A DNA stretch of 64,000 nt from Lycorma delicatula. Lineage: Eukaryota > Arthropoda > Insecta > Hemiptera > Fulgoridae. Position 1 is the stretch's first letter, and every line of letters starts with the position of its first letter. Of the stretch, positions 23,801 through 35,167 are shown piece after piece. The notes beneath the pieces are model-generated. The model worked only from the letters and a program-made list of their open reading frames with translations. It was not told the DNA's origin and did not search any database. Location of the stretch: positions 344,062,997 through 344,126,996 of the forward strand of contig NC_134455.1 of assembly GCF_047948215.1 (NCBI RefSeq), in the 5' to 3' direction. Made by a program: the position numbers and the translations under genes.

Positions 23801-26800
23801 GTGTAAGTACTATTAATTATAAATACTATTATTGCAGTTGCTCTAAGCAGATTACCAAACTTTATGGCTGACAGAAATGTTGTCAGTGAAACTCCAATGC
23901 CCCATCATCAAGCTACTATACATCTGAATTGTGAAAACTGTTCACTGCTAAATGATGCATACAACAGAGGTTCAAGCGGACATTTACCATCAAAGTAAGT
24001 CAATTTTTTTTCTAGCAATTATATTACAGTAATAATGTTGTGTTCTAATGAAAACTAATATAGAAAAGATGGAAATTATTACTATTTCACAATGAGCATC
24101 CAGGGGTGACAATAGTTAACAGTGATTAACTATATAGTTACTTCTACAAACAGCAGACAGAGCTACATTTCATCTGCATTCAAATCTATGGTTCTCTCTT
24201 TCTATGAGCATGCACATGTAGTGCACACATGCTGCATGCATGCATTTGAATTTAAAATAGCAGAATTATTTATTTACCACCACCACATTCACCAAAGTAA
24301 TCATTATAGCATGATAAAATAACAATATAATATAGTCAAAATTTAAATTTTATTTTAAAAAATTATTTAGCCAAAATGTACTCGATCTTCAAAATATATT
24401 AAGATATATTTTCAGAAATTCCCTTTTTTCCTTCCATGCACTACACATTTATCATTGGAGAAGTAGGTGGCTCTGTTGTTAATATCACCCATCATCAAGT
24501 GGTTAGGAAATCCCATTTATTTAAATTATATATTAATGAACTATGACAATAAAATATGTCTTTCCATTTATTATGATATAACTTTAGTGAGTTTATAAAT
24601 ATATCCTACAATACTTTTACAAAATACATTTTAGAAAGATTTTTAATAAGGATGGTAGATGTAAAGTTCAAGATGATTTGCTGTATTGACTTCAACAATG
24701 AAAACAAGATACAGAAGAAAGATCTTGTGACAAAATAAAAAAACACACCTTATTTGGGTAGCACAATTAACATCATTGTTATCTATAGCAACTCTGATGA
24801 AGAAGCTTCACAATAGCTTCTTTTGAAGTGTTTAAAAACTGCTTTAGTAAAACTACTTGCCGTTTTAATTTAAAAGGGATTTTGGTATAATTGTAAGATG
24901 TGACAATTAATTTTTCCACATTACAAGTTGTACATGTAAACGTGCACTTATGTATGTGTTTGTGGGAATGTAATTTTGTAATGAAAAAAATCTGGTATTA
25001 ATTACAGAATTAAGTGCTTTTGGATGGCAAAAATTACTATCTTTTTTCAAGCAGTAGGAAGTTTTTAATAATATAAAGGTATATATAACATAAGTTAAAA
25101 AAACACACAAAGTATTTGGTACACATGTAAAAAAAACTGCTCATGCATGAATACCATTTTTGCTCTACTTACATACATGCTACCCCTAGTTTTCAGAACT
25201 TTGCATGAGGCAGATAAAATTGTGTTCAAAGCATAAAATAAAGGTTTATTTGTAATAAACAGATGTAAATTCTTTTAAATACAGAATTTTTTAGATGTAT
25301 TGGTTTATTTGTGGAAAATTAACAACAGATTAGTAATATAACTGAAAATGTTCACAAATATTCTGTACAAAAAATTACAAAACAGCTGGGAAAACAAAGA
25401 GAGCAATCAAATCGATATCAAACTCATAACTTTAGCACATTGTGCAATGAAATGAAGAATAACTGCAAGCTCAATTTAGCTTGGATTGACATCTAGGCCT
25501 AACAAAGACATTATAACACAGGATGACAGTATAAGCTAAGTTCGGAGTGACATCTAGTCCAAACAAAGACATTATAACACAGGATGACAGTACATGCTAA
25601 GTTCTGCCTACCAAATAGTAGGACTATGAAAAGCAAGCTTCTTTTGAAAAACCTTGATTTAGAGAAAAAGCTAGCCCAGAATCAAGTAAAGTTTCCGTAA
25701 CTTTTACCCTAAATTAAATTGCGTTATAGTCAGTTTAGAAATTGTTTTCTTATTTTTAATCTGGTAAACAATGGGAACCCAAATTTAGAACTAGTTAATT
25801 ATAACCTTCCACAATTCAGAATAACAGTATAATTAATTGTAAGCGTGTATAACTGAGATTCAGAAATTTCATAATAATATACCAATTTCAATAGTGAGAG
25901 ATTATTTTATTATCAGTTTTAATCAATGATCTGTATACTGCAATGAGAAAATTGCAGGTAAATGTTTGACCACACAGTTTTTACTCTTAAAACTGCCAGT
26001 GCAGCTATCCTATCTCCTTCTGGGAAAGGGTATTTCTTTCAGCCTCAAGGAGGTTTCCTCCTATGAAAATCCTTCTGGGCTAAGTAAGCAGCTGGTGGTA
26101 GGGTATCATATGTGTAGTGATGGTGACTGGTATTTATCAAATGCTATGAAGGAAACCTATGAGAAGGCAGGTGCCTTCTTATATTGGTGAGGTTAAGTCA
26201 TGTACCTACATGAGTGAAAGCTAGCCCCTGCTTTGACTTTGGTGTGTACGTTGTACCACATGGCATACTCCCTATTGAACTATCGGTTTAGCTACCCAAT
26301 CCCAACCAGTTGGACATTGGGCATGGCCGGCAGAGATGATATGCTAGTAGAGATGTAATGCGATCCTTTCAAGGATGAAGCACCCTTTGTGGTGCTTTAT
26401 CCTTGAAAGGATGAAGCAGGATACATGCTGCTTGGGAAACCTTGGTAACATGAGAACTATGGGGAAGGGGAGCCCACTGGTGTGGGTAATCGTTGTCCTG
26501 CCATGGCATGAGACACTTCAAGATAGTAGATCTAAATTCTTTTGTATATGTATAGTACTGGATATGTGTACACTATGTATAATCCAGTATGCTTTGTATA
26601 GCATAGTACTGGATATGTAATAGTGGAAGGTAATTCGAATAACCTTTTGCCTTTAAGTTATGTGCTTGCCTCAAGATTTATAAATTCTGTTTTTGTTTTA
26701 ACAAAGAAATACTTTTTATTTTTACCTTAAATTTTTTACTAAATATTTATTGTAATCTTTTTGAATTTAATTTCAATTTCATTTGATTGGCATGATAATG

Positions 26801-29800
26801 TGCAATAATACTTTTGATTTAATACAAAGGACAGTGGAAAACCACTTCACTACTTTCTTCTCCATTTAATCTGGCACAGGATGTTTGTTATTCCTATGAA
26901 AGATTATGAAATATGATGCCAGAAATAGTGTATTCTATTTTCAAGACAGATTGTATTCTTTTATTACAAAACTAGAAAAAGGGCGAGTTATGGCTCGCCA
27001 TAAAAATGTTACATGGTTTATGTTTTATTTCACTTGATTTTGTTAAATTTCTTTGGCAATTGTAACTAAATAACATTCATGAATATAGTGTAATAGCAAA
27101 AACCTTTACAACGAGAAGCTTCAAAATCTTGAACATTTTTAGCTGTTTCTTGAGTTGTGATTTTTTAACACAGCTCTAACCTCAGTGTTTCCTTTTTTAT
27201 CCCTAAAACAGAAATATAATTTTAGATAAATCCTTCAAAAACGAATGAATCGTTCAAGCGTAGCCACGAGCCCTCTACCAGTAGTCCACCCTGCGCCAAT
27301 AATAGCTAAAATAAAAATGTGAGCACCTAAAACAAACAAACCCATGTACCACCCGTTTTATGGAAAAGGTGGCATTATTTAAATTAAAAAAAAAAAAAAC
27401 ACATATATATAAAAAAATATGCCCTTCATATAAAAACTACTTTATACACAAACTTTGATTTCACACAAAACTTAAATCTAAAACTTAAGAAATAAATTTA
27501 AATTTATAAATCTAACACTTTAGATTTATACACAAATTTAGATTTCTAAATATAATTTTTAAAAACAACTTAATTTTTAATTTGGATCTTGAAAAAAAGA
27601 AAATATAACAGATCAAAACAAGGGTACAGGCAAATCTGCCTGTCATACACTTCATAAAATGCAGTTTTTACATGGATTGGTTTTTTAAACGCCTACTTTC
27701 AGATAATTATAGAAAAAACTACATCTATTTATTGAACCATGGTTTTAACAGCTTAACCTGAATAGTACCTTTTCACCAAGTCTTTGCAAATGCAAAATCT
27801 GGATTGGGATGATCACACCTGTACCTTTGTATTTACTCTCTCTGTTAATTCCATCACGCTTTTAGTTAATTTAGTGTTGATTATTAAGGCTAATAGTGAA
27901 TTTGTGGAAAAAATAGTTGCAGCAGTCTCCAAAAATAATTTTATTTTGATAATAAAAAATTATTATTACTTTATAAAATTTGGGTAAAATGATATCTAAA
28001 TAAATTATAATACCACAGTTATTAATTATATTAGTTAATATGATTTATTTCAGACCAATGGTAGAGATGGTTTTACCCAGTAGTTTAGATTCAACTATTG
28101 CTCCAAAAGGTGCACATGTATGTCTTTTGTTTACTCAGTTTACACCATATCATTTGACTGGAGGCAGATCTTGGAATGAAACAACTAAACAAGAATATGC
28201 TGAAAATGTAAGTAGTCTTGAACACAACATAAAATATTTCTATCAAAAAGCTAACAAAAAATCATGTTAAACTAATAAAACAACTGGCAAACAATTTTAC
28301 TTTTCATTTAATTGTTCCATGTACAAGGCTAAATATGAACTTTTAATTTGTAATGATATGAACCAATTATAATAAATCTCAAGTAAATAGTTCATGCCCA
28401 AGAATTTGGACTGTGTAATCCAAAACACAGATGTTATTTAATAAAGAGTGGCTTTATTTAGAAAACGATCAGCATACCTATACAATTTGTGAATAACCTA
28501 TAGAATTTATGGATACCTAGTAATTAATATGTCTGGTTTGTGGCGTTGAATATAAAACAGAACGTGAAGAAGCTGGAGGAACTATGGCGCCGAGCGCCTT
28601 GAAGGTGATCTAAGGATATTGAACCATCTCCATGGAAGCAGCAAATGTAATCACTGGTATGCCGCCAATATACGTATCTCCAGGCTTTGTTCGGGAAGAA
28701 AGTGTACGAAGGGATGGCCAAGAATACAACCAGTCAACTCCTACATCAGGAATGGCAAGAAAGATGGTCTGTTATTACAAAGGGTACATGGTCACAAGTA
28801 TTAATACCAGATATGAACATACGGTTCGTGGGAGACTAACTACCACCTGACCCAAATGCTATCAGGACAGAGAATTTGGTGAGTATTTTCACTGCTTTTA
28901 CAGACAGCCGGTTGGTGAATATATATGCTGCGGGGAATGGAATTCCCTGTAACACATGTTTTTCTGATGTCCTAAGTGGTTGGATGTGCAAAGGGATAGG
29001 TGTCTACTAACACTGACGCCAGACAATATAGTCGCCTGTATGGTAGCTGACTCCCAACAGCAGAGACAAGTAGAAGGCCTAGTTATTGGCCTATCATTGG
29101 GACAAGGGGGAGGATTATAGGCTCTAGTCTGCAGAGGTGTTAGGGAATACCTGATTGAGAACATGAGGAGCGTCGTTTCGAAGGGAACGACATGATGACC
29201 AACTATATAGATACCTGCAATTTGGAATAGAAAGCGACGATCGCTCTGCTCCAAGGTAGGGGTCCAGGAACGGCATAGCCAGGCTGGGCTCCTCTACCAA
29301 GGGCTAGATAAGAGGGAGCTATTACAGTGGCGAAAGTTAAGTACCACAAAAAAGAAATATGAAAAAACACAAATGATAGTCCCGGCTGCTGATGATGGTT
29401 CCTGGGAACAGCATAGCTGAGCTCAATTTCATCGCCAGGGGTTTGAGGCAAAGGATGAAGGAGAAAAGATCCGGAACCAGTGGACTGATCTGTCATGCCA
29501 GACTTACAGCTAGAAGGCGGGGAGGCCATTAGAGTCAGAGGGATACCCCCTGGGATTGAGTATTAGTTGCTTGGATGCAGATCCTTGCCAGGGGGGCAGA
29601 TGGATGAAAAAAAGTTCATAATCTTAATTTATTTAATGAAGACTTTATTATAAATTTCTAATAATAAATTAGATTTATTACAAAATGACTGTATTATCCT
29701 TTTTTGTAAGTAAATTTTGTATATTTATTTTTAAGAGCTTAAAAGTAGTCAATAATTAATATTTGTATTAAAAATTAAAAGAATTTTTATTTGACAGATT

Positions 29801-32800
29801 TACCAGTATACTGGTATTAGTTTGTTATTTTTATGTTATTGTTTTTTATTTTATTTTTGTTAGATTTTTTTTGTATATTTATATTTTAGGTGTTTAACCT
29901 CATCGAAGAATATGCACCTGGATTTAAGGAGAGTATAATTGGAAAAGAGGTGTTATGTCCTCTTGATCTTGAAGAAATCTTTGGTCTCACAGAAGGGGTA
30001 TGTTAAAGAATTTTTATTAGAAAATGTGTTCCCATTTTTTCATTGAATATAATTGTTTTTAACTTCCTTAATTAAAATCCAGTCTATGAAACTGATCCAT
30101 AAAATACCTTTCTGATTAATTCAAGTTTAGTATTTTCTCTATGTTTTTGTTAATCTGATGTGGGTTAGTCCTGCTGTAAAATGTAAAATATATATTTTAA
30201 ACCAACATACATTTGATTTTAAAATAAATTTTACTCGTAACAGAGTATTTACAAAAAAATCTGTAAGCAATACAAGATTTACAAAAAATTATATTAAGTG
30301 AAAATAATTCTAATAAATTAACAGCTGTAATACATAAATCGATTTTTTTCTGAAAATTTTATGCATTGTACTTTTTACTGTTTTTTTTTTCAATGTGACA
30401 GAAATTTTTGAACACAATAAGAATAATTTTTAAGAATTAAATATTAAACAATTATCTTTCAAACTGACCGAACTTCTTTTATGCAAAGACCTTTTAGAGC
30501 TAATTACTTTTTGGTTTCTTCTTCATTCAGTACTTTTCCTACTTTTTATTGGTACCTGTCTTAAAAAGATTATGAAATGCTTAAGTATGTAAACAGAAGA
30601 TATATCCAATCTGATGTTTAATCATTTAATCATAAATCAAATTCAGATTTATTGTTATTGTAATTTTATATTATCTAAGTGTGATGAGATTGTGAAATTT
30701 ACATGCAATATGTAAAATTTACATGTTATAATTAATGTTTATGTAAGAGTATGTGTATTCTGTTTCTATGAGATTAATTTACAAAATTTGATTCTTTGTT
30801 GAATGTAGTGACTGACTGAATGTGTTCTGTATCTGTCGTTATAATACATCCAGTTTGTCCATTGCAGTTTAATTTATATATTCCTATTTGGAATGTTTGA
30901 CAGTGCAGTTTGTTAGCTGTATGAACTTGGGTACATTTGTTTGTTGTTGACACTGAAATCTTTTTCCTAAAAGGGATGGCAACTTTCTTTGACTGTTGGT
31001 AGATGAATTTTAGTATTATGTATTTTCTGTCAGTAGGAGTATAATTTTTTTTGTATTTTATGCAGCATTTGTCAATAAGATGGTTCGGTTTCCATAGCTA
31101 AGCCTTCAATTTGTGCCAGACACACTTCCTAAATGTATGAAATTGGACTTCTAGAAATTATTTTCTAGAAAGAAAATCTTCTAGAAGAAATTATTTTTCT
31201 GAGGGCAATTTACTACATTTTATGTGCAGGTAGAGGTTTTAGGTTTGTTGTCTTTGGTATTATTTGCAATAAAGTATATTGAACAATATATACAACTGAA
31301 CAAATGTAAATGACTCAAGATTTCATTGATGATGAAGCTATGACAAGTAAAATTTTCTGGCCTGAATAATTAAAATCCTGCTAACCTTTCTTCTCTGTAA
31401 TTAGTACCTTTGTTTTCATAATTTACTATATAGATAATTTGCAAAGATAATTTGCTTAATATACTCTCAGGATAACTATTTATGTTTCCAACAATAAGCT
31501 GGCCAAACTAGAGACTGTAAATTTTCAGTACCGTAATTCAAATACCTATAAGTTATGCAAAATGCTCTAAAACATCTGCAAACACATTGTCACATTCAGC
31601 TATAATTTTAGGTGTCCTATTTGGATTAGGTAATTGCACATACATGTACATTTTTGGTAATGCTTTTCCTTAGCTTGATAATGATCTTGCATCTGAAAAA
31701 TGTTTAATTTCAAGTAGTAGACTTAGTAGTAGACCTGACAGCTACTGCTGCTATTATTTTTACTTTTTATATAAGCTTCACATAGGAAACAAGAGTACCA
31801 GGATATTCCTGTAGTGTTTCATTTTACCCTCAATGAACCCTATCAAAGGAGCAACTAACCATTGGTTAATAGAAAATGCTGATTTAACACCAAAGATGGA
31901 GCCATGGGATTTGTTCATACAGTTTGCATATACCTATCCAAGGAACAAAGGATGAAGGACAAAGCCAATGGAAGGAAGAGGGAGCAAATAATTGACTTGA
32001 ATGCCTCTGATCAGGGTAGTTTCTTGTCTTGCCCAGGACAATGTGAAATATAAGCTTGCTGTTTAGGAGTTTTCTTTAAATAAATTTTTGCTTGACAGGT
32101 GGTTAATGTGCAATATAATACTATTTGTGAATTAATATTTTATATTCACAATGTGATCTTAAACCATAATCATAATTGCGTTAAAAGTTATCAAATTTGG
32201 TGATACAGAGCGAGGTATTTCATCTTGTAATTTTATAATAAAATCAAAGGGAATGTGCCATTTACATTTTAGTTTATCATAAACTAATACAATAACTTGC
32301 AAATTTATAAAACTGAACGTAAAATTGTTATTAAGGTTTTGAACTTGATGAGTCTCAAGTTCTACAGATTTGCCGCTACTTCTTGATAAGTATGGTTTAA
32401 TACATAATTAAATGCATTACACAGTTTGATTTTGTGTTGTGTGTTGTGGTATATAAGTATGGTACTTTTATTCTGTATAGAATGAATGGTTGACCAATAG
32501 ATTTATTAATATAAAAGTTTAGATACCGTAGTGATAACATGTGATCAATTCAATGAGGTTATGTTCAGTGAGTGTTTTTGGGTGTAAAATGTTTTAACTT
32601 AATAATAATAATTTTAAATGCTATTTTGGATTTAAAAGTCCTATAGAAGCCTTTTATTAATTTAAAATTCAAAATCTGTTTTCAGCAAACTTAAGATCAG
32701 TGCAACTCACGCTTAACTAAATACTTAATTAAATATTAAACTTTTTTTTTATAATATTGCACATTATGAACTTTTAAAATTATTTTATTAATTATCATAG

Positions 32801-33515
32801 TCCTGAAACATGTTATTTTGTATCATCTTTACAGTGTCATCTCTTACCTATATCACTGACCAAAGCATTAAAATTCTTTTATGGAATAAATCTTTTTAAA
32901 TTTTTTTACCATAAATCTTTACATTAAAATATCAATTCTAGTGCATATTACTTTTGAGTTGGTTGTTAGAAAGTGTAGTACTTCTAAAAAAAATGTTTTG
33001 ACTAAGTTTCACTACATAACACATATTCTACTTGTACTTTAAATCTAATGTAGATGACTTACTTAGTTATCTGGTCTCTTATTATGGTTTTCTCTCGCTT
33101 TATCATCTTTTAGAAATGTATATAAAAAACAAGTTTATTCCATTTTTATTTTAGATCTATTGTGTGTACCCATTAATGTATAGCAATTATTTTTAAATGG
33201 GACACAGACTTCTATCACAGTGTGATGTCCTGTAGTACTAAATGTTAAATTGCTTAGCAAATTAAGTATGAATTGCAAATGATAAATACATGAGAATATG
33301 ATGTGTTCTGTTGACAGAATATTTTTCATGGAGGAATGCAACTAAATCAGATGCTACTTAGCAGGCCTGTCAGTGGATTCAGTTGGCATAGCCCAGAAAC
33401 TCCAATTAAGGGATTACTTCTTTGTGGCGCTGGTGTTCATCCAGGTGGTGGAGTTACAGGAGCTCCAGGGCGACTAGCTGCTCTACACTCATTAAAATAT
33501 TTTCTTAAGAAATAA
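17608..33515 (+). CDS. PYROXD2: PYROXD2-type FAD oxidoreductase, C-terminal half (five spliced exons)
   Basis: Joining 17608-17812, 23838-23994, 28054-28207, 29890-29997 and 33318-33515 gives 273 codons plus TAA, with AG/GT at every junction and matching phases (1, 2, 0, 0). The product aligns throughout with the C-terminal half of pyridine nucleotide-disulfide oxidoreductase domain protein 2, a predicted mitochondrial relative of phytoene desaturases and amine oxidases. Diagnostic runs are SVTKIN-VALSRLPNF, MPHHQATIHLNCE, LDSTIAPKGAH...LFTQFTPYHL, IEEYAPGFKESIIG and, near the end, NIFHGGMQLNQ plus LLLCGAGVHPGGGVTGAPGR, which forms the C-terminal part of the FAD site. Family members are about 580 residues, so the N-terminal GxGxxG dinucleotide-binding half must lie upstream of the window or in exons I could not find. 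Introns are long and full of transposon relics. CpG is strongly depleted. A candidate AATAAA lies near 33723. Confidence 0.93.
17885..18640 (-). pseudogene. Tc1/mariner-superfamily transposase relic 1
   Basis: The minus strand reads DEAWFQLTGYVNGQNYWTWG at about 18290-18230 (the first DDE-domain Asp block). After frameshifts it continues AAIYQEIIKRM, CHTDCSTMEMLQDFFDGRII and KRLWPTISP down to about 17930. The second Asp motif (QQDG) is garbled and the SPDL-type third motif is mutated to SPVP, so it is inactive. It lies in the first intron of the PYROXD2-type gene, antisense to it. The part 18310-18640 reads as further decayed upstream sequence. Confidence 0.7.
18850..19200 (-). pseudogene. 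Non-LTR reverse transcriptase fragment
   Basis: The minus strand reads SAPQRSALGSLLFLLMTLDM at about 18985-18925, a decayed version of the G-PQGSVLGPLLF-ND RT block. It is preceded by a CYFDKFTMFKKKGYGC-like stretch and followed by an NQCSPNMLTM stretch where a FADD-type box would sit. It is short, frameshifted and inactive, and resembles CR1/Jockey-type elements. Confidence 0.55.
19205..20700. other. Intronic; no exon seen
   Basis: AT-rich. It contains an A-run at 19429-19446, a GT microsatellite near 20231-20248 and AATAAT/GACAATAA-type simple repeats at 20340-20460. Confidence 0.4.
20700..21265. repeat. Unassigned moderately GC-rich segment, probably repetitive
   Basis: It is clearly richer in G, C and CpG than the surrounding intron. 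It contains a TTCTCACAC/GTGTGAGAA hairpin (about 20983-21008) but no coding similarity that I can recognise. An LTR or other transposon piece is possible. A TA microsatellite abuts its right end (about 21267-21283). Confidence 0.3.
21385..22480 (-). pseudogene. Transposase of the 21.3-22.6 kb element, frameshifted
   Basis: The minus strand from ATG at 22480 gives an HTH-rich N-terminus: SIRAWYKQFSETGCLCKRKS, then GRPSTSEAIVECVRASF, then LGIPKTTLWRLLRKRL. The catalytic part follows in a second frame: IIFSDAATFPISGKVNHHNV (first Asp kept; the DEA-type Glu is Ala), VFCAISREAVYG, then a T-run (plus-strand A-run at 21841-21854) where the frame slips. In the next frame come FIFQQDGCPAHFHNEV with a TGA at a likely CGA site, then SPDLTPCDFFLWGYVKDKMF. 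All three Asp positions of the D-D-D triad are visible, but stops and slips make it non-functional. Confidence 0.8.
22517..22552. repeat. Perfect hairpin (15-bp stem, 6-nt loop) at transposon end
   Basis: 22517-22531 (TATGTGGAAAAAACT) is the exact reverse complement of 22538-22552. A second overlapping inverted pair, TGAAGTTTT/AAAACTTCA, spans about 22536-22560, giving a nested palindrome. Confidence 0.85.
22915..23640 (+). pseudogene. Tc1/mariner-superfamily transposase relic 2
   Basis: The plus strand in shifting frames reads a decayed HTH region (CKQFEITGCICKGMS, about 23073-23118), VMSVWRVLRKHLQLRPYSLQ (about 23240-23300), VVFSDESTYHVNGKINAHNV (about 23384-23440, first catalytic Asp present), IWGSEIRKKN, FCTAFPRKVYRPFFF (about 23504) and DMLQVWCFPQLQ (about 23580). 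The QQDG and SPDL motifs are gone. It is a different member from the element at 21.3-22.6 kb and lies head to head with it, their 5' ends about 430 bp apart. Confidence 0.75.
23838..23994 (+). CDS. PYROXD2: PYROXD2-type gene, second exon in window
   Basis: A TTGCAG acceptor and a GTAAGT donor bound it. Its first two bases complete the Val codon begun at 17812. It encodes VALSRLPNFMADRN, MPHHQATIHLNCE and AYNRGSSGHLPSK, ending with two bases of a Lys codon. Confidence 0.92.
24000..25480. other. Intronic; no exon seen
   Basis: AT-rich. Near 24795-24830 a CTGATGAAGAAGCTTCA... inverted pair (AAGAAGCT/AGCTTCTT) forms a hairpin, possibly a relic of a retroelement terminal sequence. Confidence 0.4.
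25487..25608. repeat. Tandem duplication, 61-bp period, two copies
   Basis: The unit begins TGACATCTAG and contains AACAAAGACATTATAACACA. The second copy starts 61 bp later with a few substitutions. A partial lead-in copy of TTAGCTTGGATTGACATCTA precedes it. Confidence 0.85.
25960..26640 (+). repeat. Unassigned repeat-like segment with 22-bp palindrome
   Basis: A block with more G and C than the surrounding intron and one short open frame (25966-26190) that matches nothing I know. It contains the palindrome at 26363-26412 and duplicated ATAGTACTGGATATGT strings (about 26547 and 26604). It is probably transposon-derived 5' or untranslated sequence; identity is unknown. Confidence 0.35.
26363..26412. 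repeat. Palindrome (22-bp stem, 6-nt loop)
   Basis: 26363-26384 and 26391-26412 are inverted copies with 21 of 22 positions matching; the loop is CTTTGT. Confidence 0.85.
26645..28050. other. Intronic; no exon seen
   Basis: AT-rich. A GGCGAG/CTCGCC hairpin lies at 26982-26999. An island around 27240-27350 has higher CpG and could be part of an unidentified repeat. Confidence 0.4.
28054..28207 (+). CDS. PYROXD2: PYROXD2-type gene, third exon in window
   Basis: A TTTCAG acceptor and a GTAAGT donor bound it. Its first base completes Lys. It encodes PMVEMVLPSSLDSTIAPKGA, then CLLFTQFTPYHLTGG and TTKQEYAEN, ending on a codon boundary. Confidence 0.92.
28545..29615 (+). pseudogene. R1-like LINE 3' fragment in PYROXD2 intron
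   Basis: The first 300 bp read in shifting + frames as a LINE ORF2 C-terminal region: AANVITGMPPIYV, EESVRRDGQEY, then EWQERWSVITKGTWSQVLIP with PDMNIRFVGD (about 28745-28830). That W-x-W-TKG-W-x-x-LIPD wording is the thumb/zinc-knuckle approach of R1/I-type elements. The remaining 28870-29615 has no coding similarity, is GC-rich relative to the intron and ends before an A-rich patch, fitting a decayed 3' untranslated region or a nested insertion. Confidence 0.6.
29890..29997 (+). CDS. PYROXD2: PYROXD2-type gene, fourth exon in window
   Basis: A TTTTAG acceptor and a GTATGT donor bound it; 36 codons exactly. It encodes VFNLIEEYAPGFKES and LCPLDLEEIFGLTEG, directly matching the conserved segment before the flavin-binding C-terminus. 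Confidence 0.92.
30000..33315. other. Last intron of the PYROXD2-type gene; no exon seen
   Basis: AT-rich and almost free of CpG. Repeated TTCTAGAA-type inverted strings occur around 31140-31190. A segment at 31840-32060 is slightly richer in G and C but shows no recognisable content. Confidence 0.45.
33318..33515 (+). CDS. PYROXD2: PYROXD2-type gene, last exon
   Basis: A TTGACAG acceptor precedes it; 65 codons end at TAA 33513-33515. It holds NIFHGGMQLNQMLLSRPVSG and the C-terminal flavin motif LCGAGVHPGGGVTGAPGRLA, followed by a short helix ending FLKK. Confidence 0.95.
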   Translation, partial: NIFHGGMQLNQMLLSRPVSGFSWHSPETPIKGLLLCGAGVHPGGGVTGAPGRLAALHSLKYFLKK

Positions 33516-33519
33516 TGTT

Positions 33520-34415
33520 TTTTTTCTATTTTAACTGTATAGAAAATAATTTATTTTTTGTATTTTAACTCTATTGTAGTAAATTTATTATAAGAACAAA
33601 CAAAACAGTTATAGTAAGTAGTGATCAGTGAGTGTTTAGCATACCTAGAACACTGACAAAAGAAAGTTTTCCAGCAATTATTACAGCTGATAGTATTAAT
33701 TATGTAAATTTCTTTCTTAAAATAAATTAAAAATAATTTTTTTTTCTGTAATAATTGTTGGTTTTTTTTCACCCACACTTTTGATCAATTATTTTGAGCT
33801 TACGAGAAGCAAGATATACAATACAATCCACTGCATCAAGTTAGTTTTACTTTAAACAGTTTATGGAATAAAAATGAGAAAGTATGTGGTAGCATTCCAA
33901 TCTTGTATATACTCAAGTACATGCTTAACAGTTTGTAGTTTTATTGGAGCCGTAAAAAACTTCAGACTACTTAGTAAGTGTGGTTCTGGTTCTGATGTTC
34001 CATTCATATACCCTCCACTTGCAATCTAAGCATTGAAAATATTCACTTGAGTTCTTTCTGAACAGAAATACAATTACATAATATATATAACTTTAGTTTT
34101 GTTAGTTACTTTTGAGCAAAGAAGTAAGTTTTTTGAAAACATGATGCAGTGAAATTACATAGAAAACAAGGATGATCTCTTGATTTGCAGATGCCTTTAA
34201 CAATCTTTCTCTTTCTCCTTCAGTTTGAAATGACCCCACTACCTTAAATTCCTTCCACCAAGTCCAATTAATCTGTATCATTACTCTTCTGTTTTTCAAA
34301 AAGTGAAGACAGCCTTTTTTTAAGATTTAAATATTTTCTGGATTAATTATTAAGATGTGTAATTATGAAAAATATTTTTTTTTTAAATCGTTGTTTTTTC
34401 AAATCTAATATTTGT
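33520..34415. other. 3' flank of the PYROXD2-type gene; nothing further seen
   Basis: The AATAAA at about 33723 is the likeliest poly(A) signal. No other exon or repeat was recognised. Confidence 0.4.
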
Positions 34416-35026
34416 TGTATTAATTAAAAAAATTAAAAACTTGATTGATTCTTTCTTCATCGATTTGCCACAACATCTCTTCGTTTGTCACTTTATCCAC
34501 CCATCTGATTTTTAACATTCTCCTATAGCAACAATATTTCAAAAGCAGGTACTCAGGTATTCCGATTGTCCAAGTTTCACTTCCATATAAAGCTACGCTC
34601 CAAACATATACATTCAAAAATCTTTTCTTGATGTTTAAATTAATTTTTGATGTAAACAAATTATATTTCTGACTGAAATTTCACCTGTGCTATTCGGCAT
34701 TTTACATCGCTCCTGCTACGTCCATCTTTAGTAATTCTACTACCCAAATAACAAAATTCTTCTACCTTCATAATCTTTTCTCTTCCTATTTTTACATTCA
34801 GTGGTCCATTTTCGTTATTTCTACTACATTTCATTACTTTCATCTAGTTCTTGTTTATTTTCAAGTGGTAGTTCTTGCGGACTTCATCCATTCCGTTCAA
34901 TGTTCTTTCTAAATCTTTTTTACTCTCAGCTGGAATTACTATATTATCAGCAAATTGTAGCATCTTTATGTTTTCACCTTGTTACTCCGGATCTAAATTG
35001 TTCTTAAAAAGTAATGGCAATAAAGG

Positions 35027-35073
35027 GAAAGGGAGTTCGACAAGGATGTTCCCTCCTTGTCGGACTCCCTTTC
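35027..35073. repeat. Inverted duplication (20-bp stem, 7-nt loop) inside the RT
   Basis: 35027-35046 and 35054-35073 are inverted copies (19 of 20 match). The DNA around them encodes the RT motif GVRQGCSL once on each strand. The normal minus-strand order should pass from GVRQG to CSLLPLLF; here an inverted copy is interposed. Confidence 0.8.
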
Positions 35074-35167
35074 TTATATGGCTTCTTCTTTATGTTTTTC
35101 AATTATTTCTGTTGCTGTTTGGTTCCTGTAAATGTTAGCAATCATTTTTTTATCTCTGTATTTAATC

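Noticed and set aside
24780..24835. CTGATGA followed by a hairpin as a hammerhead ribozyme
   Set aside because: The second half of the core is TTGAAG instead of GAAA, and no closing stems are visible.
25487..25608. CRISPR-like repeat
   Set aside because: There are only two contiguous copies with no spacers, in a eukaryotic intron.
27240..27350. Possible minus-strand exon (reads LAIIGAGWTTGRGLVATLER)
   Set aside because: It is an isolated frame without a donor or family match; it more likely belongs to an unidentified repeat.
34801..35138. Open plus-strand frames over the RTE element
   Set aside because: They are antisense to the RTE reverse transcriptase; the minus-strand reading gives real RT motifs and the plus-strand one does not.
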